Source: Pseudomonas sp. GM18 (GTDB taxonomy: Bacteria; Pseudomonadota; Gammaproteobacteria; Pseudomonadales; Pseudomonadaceae). From it: a stretch of DNA of 64,000 bases. Shown here one piece after another: positions 1 to 7,485 of the stretch. The position numbers were made by a program, and so were the translations under genes. The notes under the pieces were generated by a model that was not told the DNA's origin, did not search any database, and saw only the letters and a program-made list of their open reading frames with translations. Each line of letters opens with the position of its first letter. Position 1 is the first letter of the stretch. The stretch is from positions 1 to 64,000 of the forward strand of contig NZ_AKJT01000093.1 in assembly GCF_000282195.1 (NCBI RefSeq), read 5' to 3'.

Positions 1-980
1 AAACCGTCGACGGCAAAACCACAGAGTTTTTCTGGCAGGGCGACCACCTCGTCGCCGAACACAGCCAGGACCACCATCGCAGCTACGTCTACGAACCCGG
101 CACCTTCCGCCCGCTGGCCATGCTCGACGGCAAAGGCCCGAGAAAAGCCTGTCCGTTCTACTACCAACTCGACCACCTCGGCACCCCGCAAGAACTCACA
201 GACTACAGCGGCGACATCATCTGGGCCGCCCGATACACCGCATATGGCCGCCTCACCCGCCTCAACCGCGACACCCACCAGGTCCTCGATCAGCCACTAC
301 GCTTTCAAGGGCAGTATTTCGACGCGGAAACCGGCCTGCATTACAACCGGCATCGCTACTACAATCCGGATGTCGGGCGGTACCTGACGCCAGACCCGAG
401 CAAGCTGGCGGGCGGGCTAAACGGCTATCAGTACACACGCAATCCGGCGGGTTGGGTTGATCCGTTGGGGTTGAGTGAGTGCCCTGGGGGGGATGGGTGT
501 AAGAAGCCGTCGTTTGGGGATGAGGATCCGGCGGGTAAGGCTAGGGTTTATGAGGGGGGGCCCGGAACTCCAAGCCCAAAACGAGAGAACCATTACTTGT
601 ACCGTGGTGATGACCGAGAACCATGGGAAATTTTTGAGGCAGGATTTGAACCCCTGGGAGACAGTACAGATCTGTACATGCATGCATTGGATAATCGAAG
701 CCCTCCTAGTTACTTTGTCAGCACTTCGACAAACGAAAATGAGGCAAAAAAATTTGCCACAGGCTACTGGCTTGACGATGGTTATGTATATGTACTGAAA
801 AACATTAGCGGAATCGATGTAAATAAAGAACTTGGCATGATATCACCACATCGGCGTGAAGTTGAGATAGCGATCCCGGGAGGAGTAAAAAATCACGACA
901 TCGTCGGCGCCACCCCCGTCCGCGACGATGGTAGCTATAAGGGCTACTCAATACCCAACCCTTACAGGAAGCAGCCATGA
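1..980 (+). CDS. Rhs protein C-terminus with cholera-A-like ADP-ribosyltransferase tip (5' truncated)
   Basis: The reading frame is open from base 3 and begins upstream of the window. The first part is canonical Rhs core end: an RFQGQYFDAETGLHYNR-type segment, a RYYNPDVGRYLTPDP segment and the terminal DPLGL motif at 459-473, after which polymorphic tips begin. The tip of about 165 residues shows YRGDDREP (about 597-620), YFVSTSTN (about 711-734) and SPHRREVEIAIPGG (about 844-885). This matches the R, STS and ExE motifs, in order, of cholera and heat-labile enterotoxin A chains (YRADSRPP, YVSTS, SPHPDEQEVSALGG). I infer a mono-ADP-ribosyltransferase effector released from the Rhs shell after delivery, probably by a type VI system that is not in this window. 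Base composition falls after DPLGL, as expected for a swapped tip. Its stop overlaps the next gene by ATGA. Confidence 0.85.
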   Translation, partial: TVDGKTTEFFWQGDHLVAEHSQDHHRSYVYEPGTFRPLAMLDGKGPRKACPFYYQLDHLGTPQELTDYSGDIIWAARYTAYGRLTRLNRDTHQVLDQPLRFQGQYFDAETGLHYNRHRYYNPDVGRYLTPDPSKLAGGLNGYQYTRNPAGWVDPLGLSECPGGDGCKKPSFGDEDPAGKARVYEGGPGTPSPKRENHYLYRGDDREPWEIFEAGFEPLGDSTDLYMHALDNRSPPSYFVSTSTNENEAKKFATGYWLDDGYVYVLKNISGIDVNKELGMISPHRREVEIAIPGGVKNHDIVGATPVRDDGSYKGYSIPNPYRKQP

Positions 981-1387
981 AGCCAATAGAAATACTAATA
1001 AACAATCATGGTATCACAGAGACAGCCATAATCGAATGCAATAGAAAAAAACCGACACTCACATTTACGATGCGAAGTGGCTTAACCGAAACTTATACAG
1101 CCTATGACCTTTATGTATGCTTCGGCATGTTAAGAGCCGAGCACCCTGAAATAAAATTCCTATGCAAAGGAGCCAAACTAAATGTTCATCCTTCACGAAT
1201 GTCTTCACAAATGTCTAGTGGCTTAGTCGCATACGAACTTAAACTTGGAAAACCCAGTGAAGAAGAAGACCTAGTACGAATCTTCGACTACGAAGACGAA
1301 AACATCACTAACAACATTGAAGAACAAAAAACCTTTTATCAAAACTGGATCGAATCATTGACAATTACAACACCAAACAAAACCTAA
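977..1387 (+). CDS. Probable immunity protein, copy 1
   Basis: 136 residues, cytoplasmic (no signal peptide or membrane segment). The ATG overlaps the TGA of the Rhs toxin (ATGA), the usual coupling of a toxin with its cognate immunity gene. It shares a core with the next two genes: KFLCKGAKLNVHPSRMSSQM, then AYEL.LG and IFDYED.N.TN. I do not recognise the family. The role is inferred from position and tandem paralogy. It is AT-rich compared with the Rhs core. As the copy coupled to the toxin, it is the best candidate for neutralising the ADP-ribosyltransferase tip. Confidence 0.75.
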   Translation: MKPIEILINNHGITETAIIECNRKKPTLTFTMRSGLTETYTAYDLYVCFGMLRAEHPEIKFLCKGAKLNVHPSRMSSQMSSGLVAYELKLGKPSEEEDLVRIFDYEDENITNNIEEQKTFYQNWIESLTITTPNKT

Positions 1388-1440
1388 AGACAACAGCCGC
1401 AATTGATCACACCTAATAAAGTTTGGCACGCGGAGCAAAT

Positions 1441-1881
1441 ATGATGAAACACTACATAAAACTACAATCCGGGAACACTATCGAAACCGCAATTCTTGAA
1501 GAGCGCTTTAGTTCACTAACGTTCACAATGGAAAATGGATTCAGAAAAACCTACACCGACCATGATCTGTATTTATGCCTGGCACAAATCCGACGAGATT
1601 TTCCAGAAATAAAATTTCTTTGCAAAGGAGCAAAACTTAATGTTTTTCCTTCACGAATGTGCTCTCAGATGAGCAATGGAGCTGTAGCTTATGAGATGAC
1701 ACTGGGAGAAGCAGCATCACGAGATCATATTGTTCACATTTTTGATTTTGAGGACAAGAACATTACCAATGACATTTCTGAACAAATAGAATTTTATCAT
1801 CAATGGATAAGCTATTTTCGACCAAAACAAACTAACCCGGTAAAACCCCAGCCCCAGCTTAAAGAAGACCAATCTATTTAA
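1441..1881 (+). CDS. Probable immunity protein, copy 2
   Basis: About 146 residues, paralogous to the genes on either side: it shares FPEIKFLCKGAKLNV, PSRMCSQMS.G, AYEMTLG and IFDFEDKNITND. I chose ATG 1441 (1444 is also possible) because GGAG lies at 1432-1435 and the N-terminus then aligns with the paralogues; an upstream in-frame TTG at 1423 adds residues without homology. It has a basic, Pro/Gln-rich C-terminal tail absent from copy 1. It starts 53 bases after copy 1. The role is inferred from context; it may protect against a related tip carried by another strain. Confidence 0.7.
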   Translation: MMKHYIKLQSGNTIETAILEERFSSLTFTMENGFRKTYTDHDLYLCLAQIRRDFPEIKFLCKGAKLNVFPSRMCSQMSNGAVAYEMTLGEAASRDHIVHIFDFEDKNITNDISEQIEFYHQWISYFRPKQTNPVKPQPQLKEDQSI

Positions 1882-2023
1882 CCTCCGAAAAAACCCTGAC
1901 AGAGATCAAGGCAGGTAATCCAAGACAAAGTCAGCAGAACAGATACTCACAGCGTTACGCCCATCGTTGTGAATATTCACCCATCAGGTAACACAACCTT
2001 TAAATCCGAACTAGGAATGGAAC

Positions 2024-2422
2024 GTGGTTAGCATAGAGATTGTGATAATCAAAAATGACGAGCGTCAATCCGCTGAGCTTCTCTGTGACTCAGAAAACCT
2101 GACCATTACTTTCGTCATGAAAAATGGATATCGAAAATCATACACAGGTGATAATTTCTACATTTGTTTTGGCCACATTAGGCAGAACCATAACAATGTA
2201 ACCTTTTTGTGCAAAGGAGCAAAAATAAACGTACACCCTTCCAGCATGTCCTCACAGATGTCGCTTGGAGTAAAAGCATATGAACTCACACTAGGTAAGT
2301 ATGCAACAAGGAATGACCTGGTAAATATTTTTGACTATGAAGAAAATAACCTTACCAACGATCCAGAGATTCAGAGAGACTTCTTTATGCGCTGGTTTGA
2401 ATCCGATATTGAAGAGGAGTAG
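2024..2422 (+). CDS. Probable immunity protein, copy 3
   Basis: 132 residues, third paralogue: VTFLCKGAKINVHPSSMSSQMS, KAYELTLG and IFDYEENNLTND. It starts at GTG 2024 with AGGA at 2013-2016, and the N-terminus (MVSIEIVII) aligns with copy 1. It lies 142 bases after copy 2, a gap containing no gene that I can see. Like its neighbours it is AT-rich. Function is inferred only from the toxin-immunity context. Confidence 0.7.
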   Translation: MVSIEIVIIKNDERQSAELLCDSENLTITFVMKNGYRKSYTGDNFYICFGHIRQNHNNVTFLCKGAKINVHPSSMSSQMSLGVKAYELTLGKYATRNDLVNIFDYEENNLTNDPEIQRDFFMRWFESDIEEE

Positions 2423-2516
2423 CGGTCGAAAAAAGAGGTCAGGGAACTTTTAACTCCTGTGCAAACACCAAACCCAGCTCGATGCTGGGCTCAGTGCAAC
2501 GGTAAAGAATCTGGCT

Positions 2517-2867
2517 TCAGCCACCCGAATTACCGGTTTTATCTGCCCCGCCCCCACTCACCCCAGAACCACCTGATCCTCCAGACCCACCTCCAGAACC
2601 ACTCCCCATCGAACTTCCACCACTCACCGACCCGCTCCCCTCCCCCTGGTTGATGCTGCTCCCATTCACATCACCACCATTCCCACCACCCATCTCGTCC
2701 GGCGGCAACGCCTTCCCATCCGAGGTACCCGCATTCATTTCCGAGTAAGGCGGCATCCCACCCTTATCGACCGGTGCGTCGCGACCAGTAGATTGAGCAA
2801 ACGCCGCCAATGAGCTGATCGACAATAAGCCGACCATCGTCAGCGCCGTCCATTTTGATCTGATCAT
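2517..2867 (-). CDS. Exported Gly/Ser-rich small protein
   Basis: 116 residues. A Sec signal peptide (MIRSKWTALTMVGLLSISS, likely cleaved after AFA) precedes a low-complexity mature region that becomes almost pure Gly/Ser/Asp in its last 50 residues. A strong AAGGAGAT ribosome site lies just upstream of ATG 2867. It is probably periplasmic or exported. No enzymatic motif is visible and I assign no function. It is first in a run of minus-strand small genes. Confidence 0.6.
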   Translation of the reverse strand: MIRSKWTALTMVGLLSISSLAAFAQSTGRDAPVDKGGMPPYSEMNAGTSDGKALPPDEMGGGNGGDVNGSSINQGEGSGSVSGGSSMGSGSGGGSGGSGGSGVSGGGADKTGNSGG

Positions 2868-2968
2868 GGTGCATCTCCTTTAAAGAATGCTTTACCTGAT
2901 CTCTGGCGGTGATCGCTTTTTAAAGGTGCCGCACAATCGACAAGCGGCGATGCACCACCGCACAGGCT

Positions 2969-3184
2969 TCAGCTCGGTTCGCCCGAGGCGTCATCACCGG
3001 CGATGTCCGGGTCTTCCGGGTCGGCTTCCACATTACCGCGCCTCACATCATCGGCGGGTACCTGTTCCACGGCGGTGTCGTCATCGTCGGGCGGGCGCTG
3101 GTCGCGGCGCAGGGAATTGGTGGGCGAAGGCAGTGGATATTCGGGGGTATCGTCGATATCGGTGTCTTTCGGATCGGCGTTCAT
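2969..3184 (-). CDS. Small acidic hypothetical protein
   Basis: 71 residues starting MNADPKDTDIDDTPEYPLPS, rich in Asp, Pro and Glu, hydrophilic and probably disordered. ATG 3184 was chosen because a GAGAGGTG site precedes it; the longer frame up to 3307 adds residues read from apparent leader sequence. No domain is recognised. It resembles the acidic small protein downstream in composition but not in sequence. Confidence 0.5.
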   Translation of the reverse strand: MNADPKDTDIDDTPEYPLPSPTNSLRRDQRPPDDDDTAVEQVPADDVRRGNVEADPEDPDIAGDDASGEPS

Positions 3185-3275
3185 AACGCACCTCTCAATG
3201 GAGCTGAAAAGCAGATCCTTGCCTTTCGAGGACAACACCATAGACGCGGGGATCGAGGTCGGCCCGACCGCAAAA

Positions 3276-3446
3276 TCACTCGTCGTCTTCCTCGTCATAC
3301 TCATCATTCTCTAAGTTGCCCACATCGCCCGCGTCATCGGCATCGTTGAGCGGCACCGTGGCGTCGTCCATCAGAGACCCCGGATCTTCATTGCCGGGAT
3401 CGTTGATCGGGCCTTCTTCTTCCTTGTCTTCGGTTTCCGGAGTCAT
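3276..3446 (-). CDS. Small acidic hypothetical protein
   Basis: 56 residues, starting MTPETEDKEEEGPINDPGNE and ending in a run of Asp/Glu. The ATG at 3446 is preceded by TGAGG; the GTG further upstream is part of that ribosome site. Extremely acidic and without hydrophobic segments, so probably a disordered cytoplasmic protein. Function unknown. Confidence 0.5.
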   Translation of the reverse strand: MTPETEDKEEEGPINDPGNEDPGSLMDDATVPLNDADDAGDVGNLENDEYDEEDDE

Positions 3447-3529
3447 GGCATGCCTCACAACGTTCAGGGAGTCTATAAAGTTCGAGACGTCCTACGGCCA
3501 ATCGTTCCAGAGTCCTATCGATAGAAACG

Positions 3530-3556
3530 AAAAACCCGGCACTCGGCCGGGTTTTT
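3530..3556. terminator. Bidirectional intrinsic terminator
   Basis: AAAAACCCGGC-ACTC-GGCCGGGTTTTT forms a GC stem flanked by A and T runs, so it can work on both strands. It lies between the glycine-zipper gene and the acidic small gene, both on the minus strand. Confidence 0.75.
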
Positions 3557-3575
3557 ACTGTTACTCGATATCGAG

Positions 3576-4001
3576 TTAGTGATTCTTGTACTTATTTTTA
3601 TGCTTGTGTTTGTAGTAGCCGCCACCGGAATGCGAACTGCCGCGGTCATCGCCCAGGCTACTGCCCACCGCGCCACCGGCTGCGCCGCCCACGCCTGCGC
3701 CAATGGCCGAACCAGTGGAGCCGCCCAGGCTGTTGCCGATCACCGAACCGCCCGCCGCGCCGAGACCTCCGCCGACGGCCGCTTCTGTGCGACTGCCCTT
3801 GCGCGCACCGACTGCACTGCCTGCCGCACCGCCAACGCCAGCGCCCACCGCAGCCCCGGTGCTGCCGCCTAACTGTCCGCCGACTACGCTGCCCAACACA
3901 CCGCCAAGACCACCGCCGACTGCAGCGTCGCCGTTGCCGGCCGCCATTGCGCCCTGAGCGACCAAAAGCCCTAAAAATACCGTGGACAATGTCAAACGCA
4001 T
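3576..4001 (-). CDS. Exported glycine-zipper protein (paralogue 1)
   Basis: 141 residues. A signal peptide (MRLTLSTVFLGLLVAQGAMA) is followed by three blocks of glycine-zipper sequence (GGGLGGVLGSVVGGQLGG, GAGVGGAAGSAVGA and similar) and a His/Lys/Tyr-rich tail. ATG 4001 is chosen for the signal peptide and AGAGGTG site. Glycine zippers mediate tight helix packing in membranes or oligomers; location is likely periplasm or envelope. It is a clear paralogue of 4208-4573, with the same signal peptide and repeat order but a longer tail. Confidence 0.7.
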   Translation of the reverse strand: MRLTLSTVFLGLLVAQGAMAAGNGDAAVGGGLGGVLGSVVGGQLGGSTGAAVGAGVGGAAGSAVGARKGSRTEAAVGGGLGAAGGSVIGNSLGGSTGSAIGAGVGGAAGGAVGSSLGDDRGSSHSGGGYYKHKHKNKYKNH

Positions 4002-4162
4002 GATATGCACCTCTAATTTCCGCATGGGGGAAAAGAACATGCCGCGGATAGGCCTCAGCCTGGCATCTGCTATTGAACCCAGCCAATCGCGACCGTGGAA
4101 CAGCAAATCAAATACCGACTGTATGGGATTTGAGCCACATGATGCAGAAACGTTCCAAAACG

Positions 4163-4191
4163 AAAAAGCCCGGCATTGAGCCGGGCTTTTT
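4163..4191. terminator. Bidirectional intrinsic terminator
   Basis: AAAAAGCCCGGC-ATTGA-GCCGGGCTTTTT, a strong stem with A and T flanks, just downstream of the minus-strand gene that ends at 4208. Confidence 0.8.
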
Positions 4192-4207
4192 CAGCTGACC
4201 TTCAGGA

Positions 4208-4573
4208 TCAGTGACCTTTTTTGGACAGGTTGCTGCCTACGCCGCCGCCCAATGCGCCACCCAGGCCTGCGCCGATGGTGGAACCGGTCTTGCCGCCCAG
4301 GCTGTTACCGATTATCGAGCCGCCCGCCGCGCCAACACCGCCGCCGATGGCCGCTTTGGTCCGGCTGCCTTTGCGCGCTGCAACAGCGCTGCCGGCTGCG
4401 CCCGCTACGCCAGCACCGATCGCTGCACCAGTGCTGCCGCCCATTTTCTGGCCAACCACATTACCCAGCGCGCCACCCAAACCACCACCGAGCGCGGCCG
4501 TGCCGTCACCGGCAGCCATCGCACCTTGAGCAACCAAAAGGCCCAGAACCAGAGCAGGCAGTGTCAAACGCAT
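4208..4573 (-). CDS. Exported glycine-zipper protein (paralogue 2)
   Basis: 121 residues with signal peptide MRLTLPALVLGLLVAQGAMA and glycine-zipper blocks (GGGLGGALGNVVG, GAGVAGAAGSAVAARKGS, GGGVGAAGGSIIGNSLGG). It lacks the His/Lys-rich tail of its neighbour. Start at ATG 4573, preceded by GAGG. The two genes probably arose by tandem duplication. A membrane- or envelope-associated role is inferred. Confidence 0.7.
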   Translation of the reverse strand: MRLTLPALVLGLLVAQGAMAAGDGTAALGGGLGGALGNVVGQKMGGSTGAAIGAGVAGAAGSAVAARKGSRTKAAIGGGVGAAGGSIIGNSLGGKTGSTIGAGLGGALGGGVGSNLSKKGH

Positions 4574-4712
4574 AACAAGAACCTCAAAAAAGGGGAAACG
4601 GAAAGGCCGGAGATTGAATGCTTTAGCGCAGGTAAAGTCCAGACACAAAACCGGAACAACCTCGCCATTGGCGACGGTTGGACAGCGTTTATGCAAAAGG
4701 TTTTATGACAGG

Positions 4713-4813
4713 CAAAAAAAAGCCCGCTGGGGAGACGGGCCAGGGTACTGCTTTCTAACGGATGAGTTGAGCCTACGTAGGCCGGTGTGAAAAGTTTGTG
4801 AAAAAAATACCAG
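4713..4813 (-). ncRNA. Candidate small RNA with its own terminator
   Basis: A strong minus-strand terminator (GCCCG stem with a nine-residue loop, then eight T) lies at 4713-4740, but no minus-strand gene feeds it: the gene upstream at 4920-5114 already has a terminator at 4883-4905. About 80 bases before it the minus strand reads CTACAACTTTG (4820-4830), resembling a sigma-S or sigma-70 -10 element. The predicted transcript of about 100 nt contains the small palindrome CCTACGTAGG. It may belong to the RpoS-dependent RgsA/P16 sRNA class of pseudomonads; that assignment is from memory and unconfirmed. Confidence 0.5.
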
Positions 4814-4882
4814 CGCTCGCAAAGTTGTAGGACATTTCTCGGCATTGCCGCCGAGCCACGTTTCCTGCCCTTCAGAAACAAG

Positions 4883-4905
4883 AAACCCCGCTTAATGCGG
4901 GGTTT
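4883..4905. terminator. Intrinsic terminator
   Basis: AAACCCCGC-TTAAT-GCGGGGTTT, downstream of the minus-strand gene ending at 4920. Confidence 0.7.
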
Positions 4906-4919
4906 GTGCTGTTATCGGT

Positions 4920-5114
4920 TTACTTCCTGGAAGGCGCCCCCAGCTTGGGCATAAATTTCGATTTCGGCCCTCGGGTCCTAGGTACTGCAGATTTGATTTT
5001 GTTTATTTTGATACGGTCTTCGCCGAAGCTCGGCACATAGTCCGTCTGACCACACTGCACGCAATCATTGATTGGAAACTCTGCACCGTCGTCTTCGATA
5101 TACGGCTCAGCCAT
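4920..5114 (-). CDS. Small hypothetical protein with CxxC
   Basis: 64 residues starting MAEPYIEDDG at ATG 5114, preceded by a strong GAGAGGAG site; the frame reads on to 5150 without a better start. An acidic N-terminal half contains a CVQCG pair that could contribute to metal binding or a disulfide. The C-terminal half is basic (KSKFMPKLG). No family recognised. Confidence 0.55.
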   Translation of the reverse strand: MAEPYIEDDGAEFPINDCVQCGQTDYVPSFGEDRIKINKIKSAVPRTRGPKSKFMPKLGAPSRK

Positions 5115-5262
5115 ATCTTCGCTCCTCTCAAAACGGGTCGATACCGGCAAGCCCTTTTTGCCTGAAAAATATCGACCACCCTGGTTTTTGAGACTAGCCG
5201 GTCATTCCCAGACTTGTGATTCAGATCGTTACATGCCCGACGAATGGCCGTTACCGCGCGAC

Positions 5263-5583
5263 CTACCTCAGCTTGACCGCTGTCCCGGTCACAAACACCA
5301 CCACCATCCCACCCTTGCCGGCCGGCATGCTGATCTCATAATCGAGCCCTACCACCGCATCCGCCTGAAGCGCCCGCGCCCGTTCCTTGATCTCGTCAGT
5401 CGCCTGAATCCGCGCCTCCTTCAATGCCCGCTCCAACGTCTGAGAACGCCCACCGAAAAAATCCCGCATCCCGGCGAACATGTCGCGGATCACGTTAACG
5501 CCCTGCACCGACTCGGCGCTGACGATGTCCAGGTAGGCGGTGATTTGTCGACCTTCGATGGTGTGAGTTGTGGTGGTGATCAT
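5263..5583 (-). CDS. YbjQ/UPF0145 family protein
   Basis: 106 residues, the normal length for the YbjQ family. Recognised by the order of ITAYLDIVSAESVQG.NVIRD near the N-terminus, the long amphipathic helix region with A..EARIQA..EI..RA, and A.AVVGLDYE near the end. These proteins form pentameric rings with a heavy-metal-binding-like fold; their cellular role is not established. It starts at ATG 5583 and stands alone on the minus strand. Confidence 0.85.
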   Translation of the reverse strand: MITTTTHTIEGRQITAYLDIVSAESVQGVNVIRDMFAGMRDFFGGRSQTLERALKEARIQATDEIKERARALQADAVVGLDYEISMPAGKGGMVVVFVTGTAVKLR

Positions 5584-5665
5584 GAGATGTCCTTTTTCAT
5601 AGACGCGCGCATTATTCCTCGGTAGCCGCGATATCAGCCTTTCACAGCATCGAAAGAATCAAGGG

Positions 5666-5848
5666 TCAGAGCAGCTTGATCAACACCGCAGTGACAGTCG
5701 CCACCGTACCGATCAAGCCAGTTGCAACAGCTACCGGATACCAAAAAGTTTCACGGGTCATCTTGCCAGCTTCGGCGTTCAGCTTGCGCTGTTCAGCCAT
5801 CAGCTTGACGATTTCCACGTGAACCTTTTCCAGCTCGGCCTGTTTCAT
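5666..5848 (-). CDS. Small single-pass membrane protein
   Basis: 60 residues starting MKQAELEKVHVEI. A charged amphipathic, possibly coiled-coil helix of about 30 residues is followed by one membrane segment (WYPVAVATGLIGTVATVTAVLI) at the C-terminus. ATG 5848 is preceded by AGGA; an upstream in-frame ATG at 5863 lacks a site. A C-tail-anchored topology is likely. Function unknown; some phage accessory proteins have this shape, but nothing else here is phage-like. Confidence 0.5.
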   Translation of the reverse strand: MKQAELEKVHVEIVKLMAEQRKLNAEAGKMTRETFWYPVAVATGLIGTVATVTAVLIKLL

Positions 5849-6399
5849 GGTGAATTCCTGCATAACGTGCGTCCGTTCCGGATAAGGGGCGCGTCGTGTG
5901 CGCTGCCCTTTGGGTCATTTTGTACCTTACAGACGCAAAACGAATACCCCCTCCCGATGCAGCTCATGCGAGGTGCCAAAACCTGTGGAGGCCCCCAACC
6001 ATCTGGCTTTCCAGCATTGCTTCCCACGCGCCTATCAATCGTCCTACATCAATTTCGGACCTTGCCCCTACAAAATCGTAGCCCCCTGCAGTCATCAACT
6101 ATCCTGGAATTGGTTGATTTGATTACGACATGGCTCAACGCCCGCACTCACTATGGTCCACCCTGCAGAAAGGGGTGTATCGCTTTGGTTCGTCATGAAC
6201 GTGGCTGCGATCGTCATGCCCAGCGCATGGGCTAGGCCATCTGATGGCGGGGGATGACGCTCGCTAAATCCAATGGACTGTAGCCGAACTGAACATTATC
6301 GAAATCGTGGTCGAGCTAATTACCAAACTTTCTGATGTGGTAAATGCGCTCGATAGAGTTGCACCTCATAAACCAGAAGGTCATTCGATGCATCGATAT
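5849..6399. other. Gene-poor stretch
   Basis: About 550 bases in which the short open frames on both strands have no ribosome site, no domain and no codon bias. I see no RNA gene or terminator here. It is probably degraded sequence bordering the tRNA-linked islet that follows. Confidence 0.5.
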
Positions 6400-6485
6400 C
6401 AGACGCCAGAAACCACACCCCCCCTTCTTCTCTCGAAATCAGGGGTTTTGTGTACATCGAATTTGGCGGTGAAAGAGAGATTTGA
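6400..6485. repeat. Decayed direct repeat of tRNA-Ser 3' end and flank (att-like)
   Basis: This stretch matches 8465-8552 in order: CAGACGCCA, a C-rich block, AATCAGGGGTTT, TGTGT, then TGGCGGTGAA and GAGAGATT, with substitutions between. The second part corresponds to the 3' end of the tRNA-Ser gene read from its complement. The pair are direct repeats about 2.06 kb apart, flanking two genes. This looks like the distal attachment site of an element integrated at the tRNA, or the scar of a duplication. Confidence 0.7.
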
Positions 6486-6583
6486 CTGCCTTCGCCCAAC
6501 ATCTCGGAGCCGCGACTCTGTCTGGGATCTGTGCTGTCCTCCTTGGTGTGGGGAGCGCAATTTATATGATAGAGGCTAGATAG
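6482..6583 (+). pseudogene. Possible remnant or micro-ORF of a membrane protein
   Basis: A 33-codon frame immediately after the repeat, with TTG as the only possible start, encodes TAFAQHLGAATLSGICAVLLGVGSAIYMIEAR, which has the look of the C-terminal membrane segment of a real protein. It probably represents the 3' end of a gene truncated at the recombination point. The alternative is chance. Confidence 0.3.
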
Positions 6584-6748
6584 GACTGAGCTTGAGGAAA
6601 GGGGCTTGCCAAAGCCCTCTCATCCAGCCCTTTCAATATTTGCCCGATCCAGATTGTTGTCGCTGGCTGCGCTCGACGCCTTGCTTGAGGGGCGCGTGAA
6701 TATTTGTTCGAGAAGCCCCCCATCGTGGACCTGTGATCGCGTGATGAT

Positions 6749-7435
6749 CTAACGCTCGTAGGTTATGTACTGCTCTGCACCTACGATGTTCTTCAAGCCC
6801 GATTTCGGTAACTCAAGCGTGTAGAACCCGACACCAAATTTATCGACATGACCTCGTTTGAGTAGGTAAATCATGTCGTCAGACTCGGCAACCTGACATC
6901 CCTCGTAACGATCAAGGTTCTGATAAACCAATGCACGGGCTGTGCATTCGGTAGCGGTTTTGAGCGCAGCGGATCGGCCTGTATCTGATGGTATCGTTAC
7001 GAGGAGATACCACGTGCACCACATCAATAGCGCTACCATGCACAGGCACGCTACAAACTTAAACGCCATGCTATGTTCGATTGCTTGATTCCGAATGCGT
7101 GCCACCCATAACGGCAGAGCGATGGGTTGCTCCGTTTTTTTTCTTGGTTTCTCAAAAAGCACCAATAGGAGAGTCACCGTCCCCACCAACGCAACCGCGA
7201 ATCCCAGGGCAGCGATATATGAGCCTAACCCAGCCGCTCCATAGGCCACGAATTGCTGTGCACTGATATTTATGCGCTCAATTGGCACATCTAACACTAG
7301 ATAGTACTTTTCCAGATATGCGAACCCACTAAGGGTGAAGGCTCCGACCATGCTGGCTATGAATAGGGCCACATCGATACGTAGGTATTTTCTGTAACGG
7401 CTAAAGCTACCGTCCTGTATTGGGCTGTCAGTCAA
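6749..7435 (-). CDS. Membrane protein of the tRNA-Ser islet
   Basis: 228 residues. Three hydrophobic segments: about 22-42 (DVALFIASMVGAFTLSGFA), 68-93 (AAGLGSYIAALGFAVALVG and on) and 124-148 (FVACLCMVALLMWCTWYLLV). The last 75 residues are soluble and contain two Cys, probably periplasmic or cytoplasmic sensor-like. The start appears to be TTG 7435; no better start was found. It lies 50 bases downstream of the nuclease gene on the same strand, so the two are likely cotranscribed. No family recognised. Confidence 0.65.
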   Translation of the reverse strand: MTDSPIQDGSFSRYRKYLRIDVALFIASMVGAFTLSGFAYLEKYYLVLDVPIERINISAQQFVAYGAAGLGSYIAALGFAVALVGTVTLLLVLFEKPRKKTEQPIALPLWVARIRNQAIEHSMAFKFVACLCMVALLMWCTWYLLVTIPSDTGRSAALKTATECTARALVYQNLDRYEGCQVAESDDMIYLLKRGHVDKFGVGFYTLELPKSGLKNIVGAEQYITYER

Positions 7436-7485
7436 ACGGATAATCTCATTGAGAGGATAGGATTGCCGGATTGCCCGTGGTGTCT

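Noticed and set aside
4564..4881. Minus-strand open frame of 105 codons starting MFLKGRKRG
   Set aside because: It runs through a terminator and the candidate sRNA, lacks a ribosome site and has no protein-like composition.
6307..6579. Plus-strand frame of 90 codons across the tRNA-like repeat
   Set aside because: It reads through the decayed tRNA repeat; a different frame encodes the more plausible membrane remnant.
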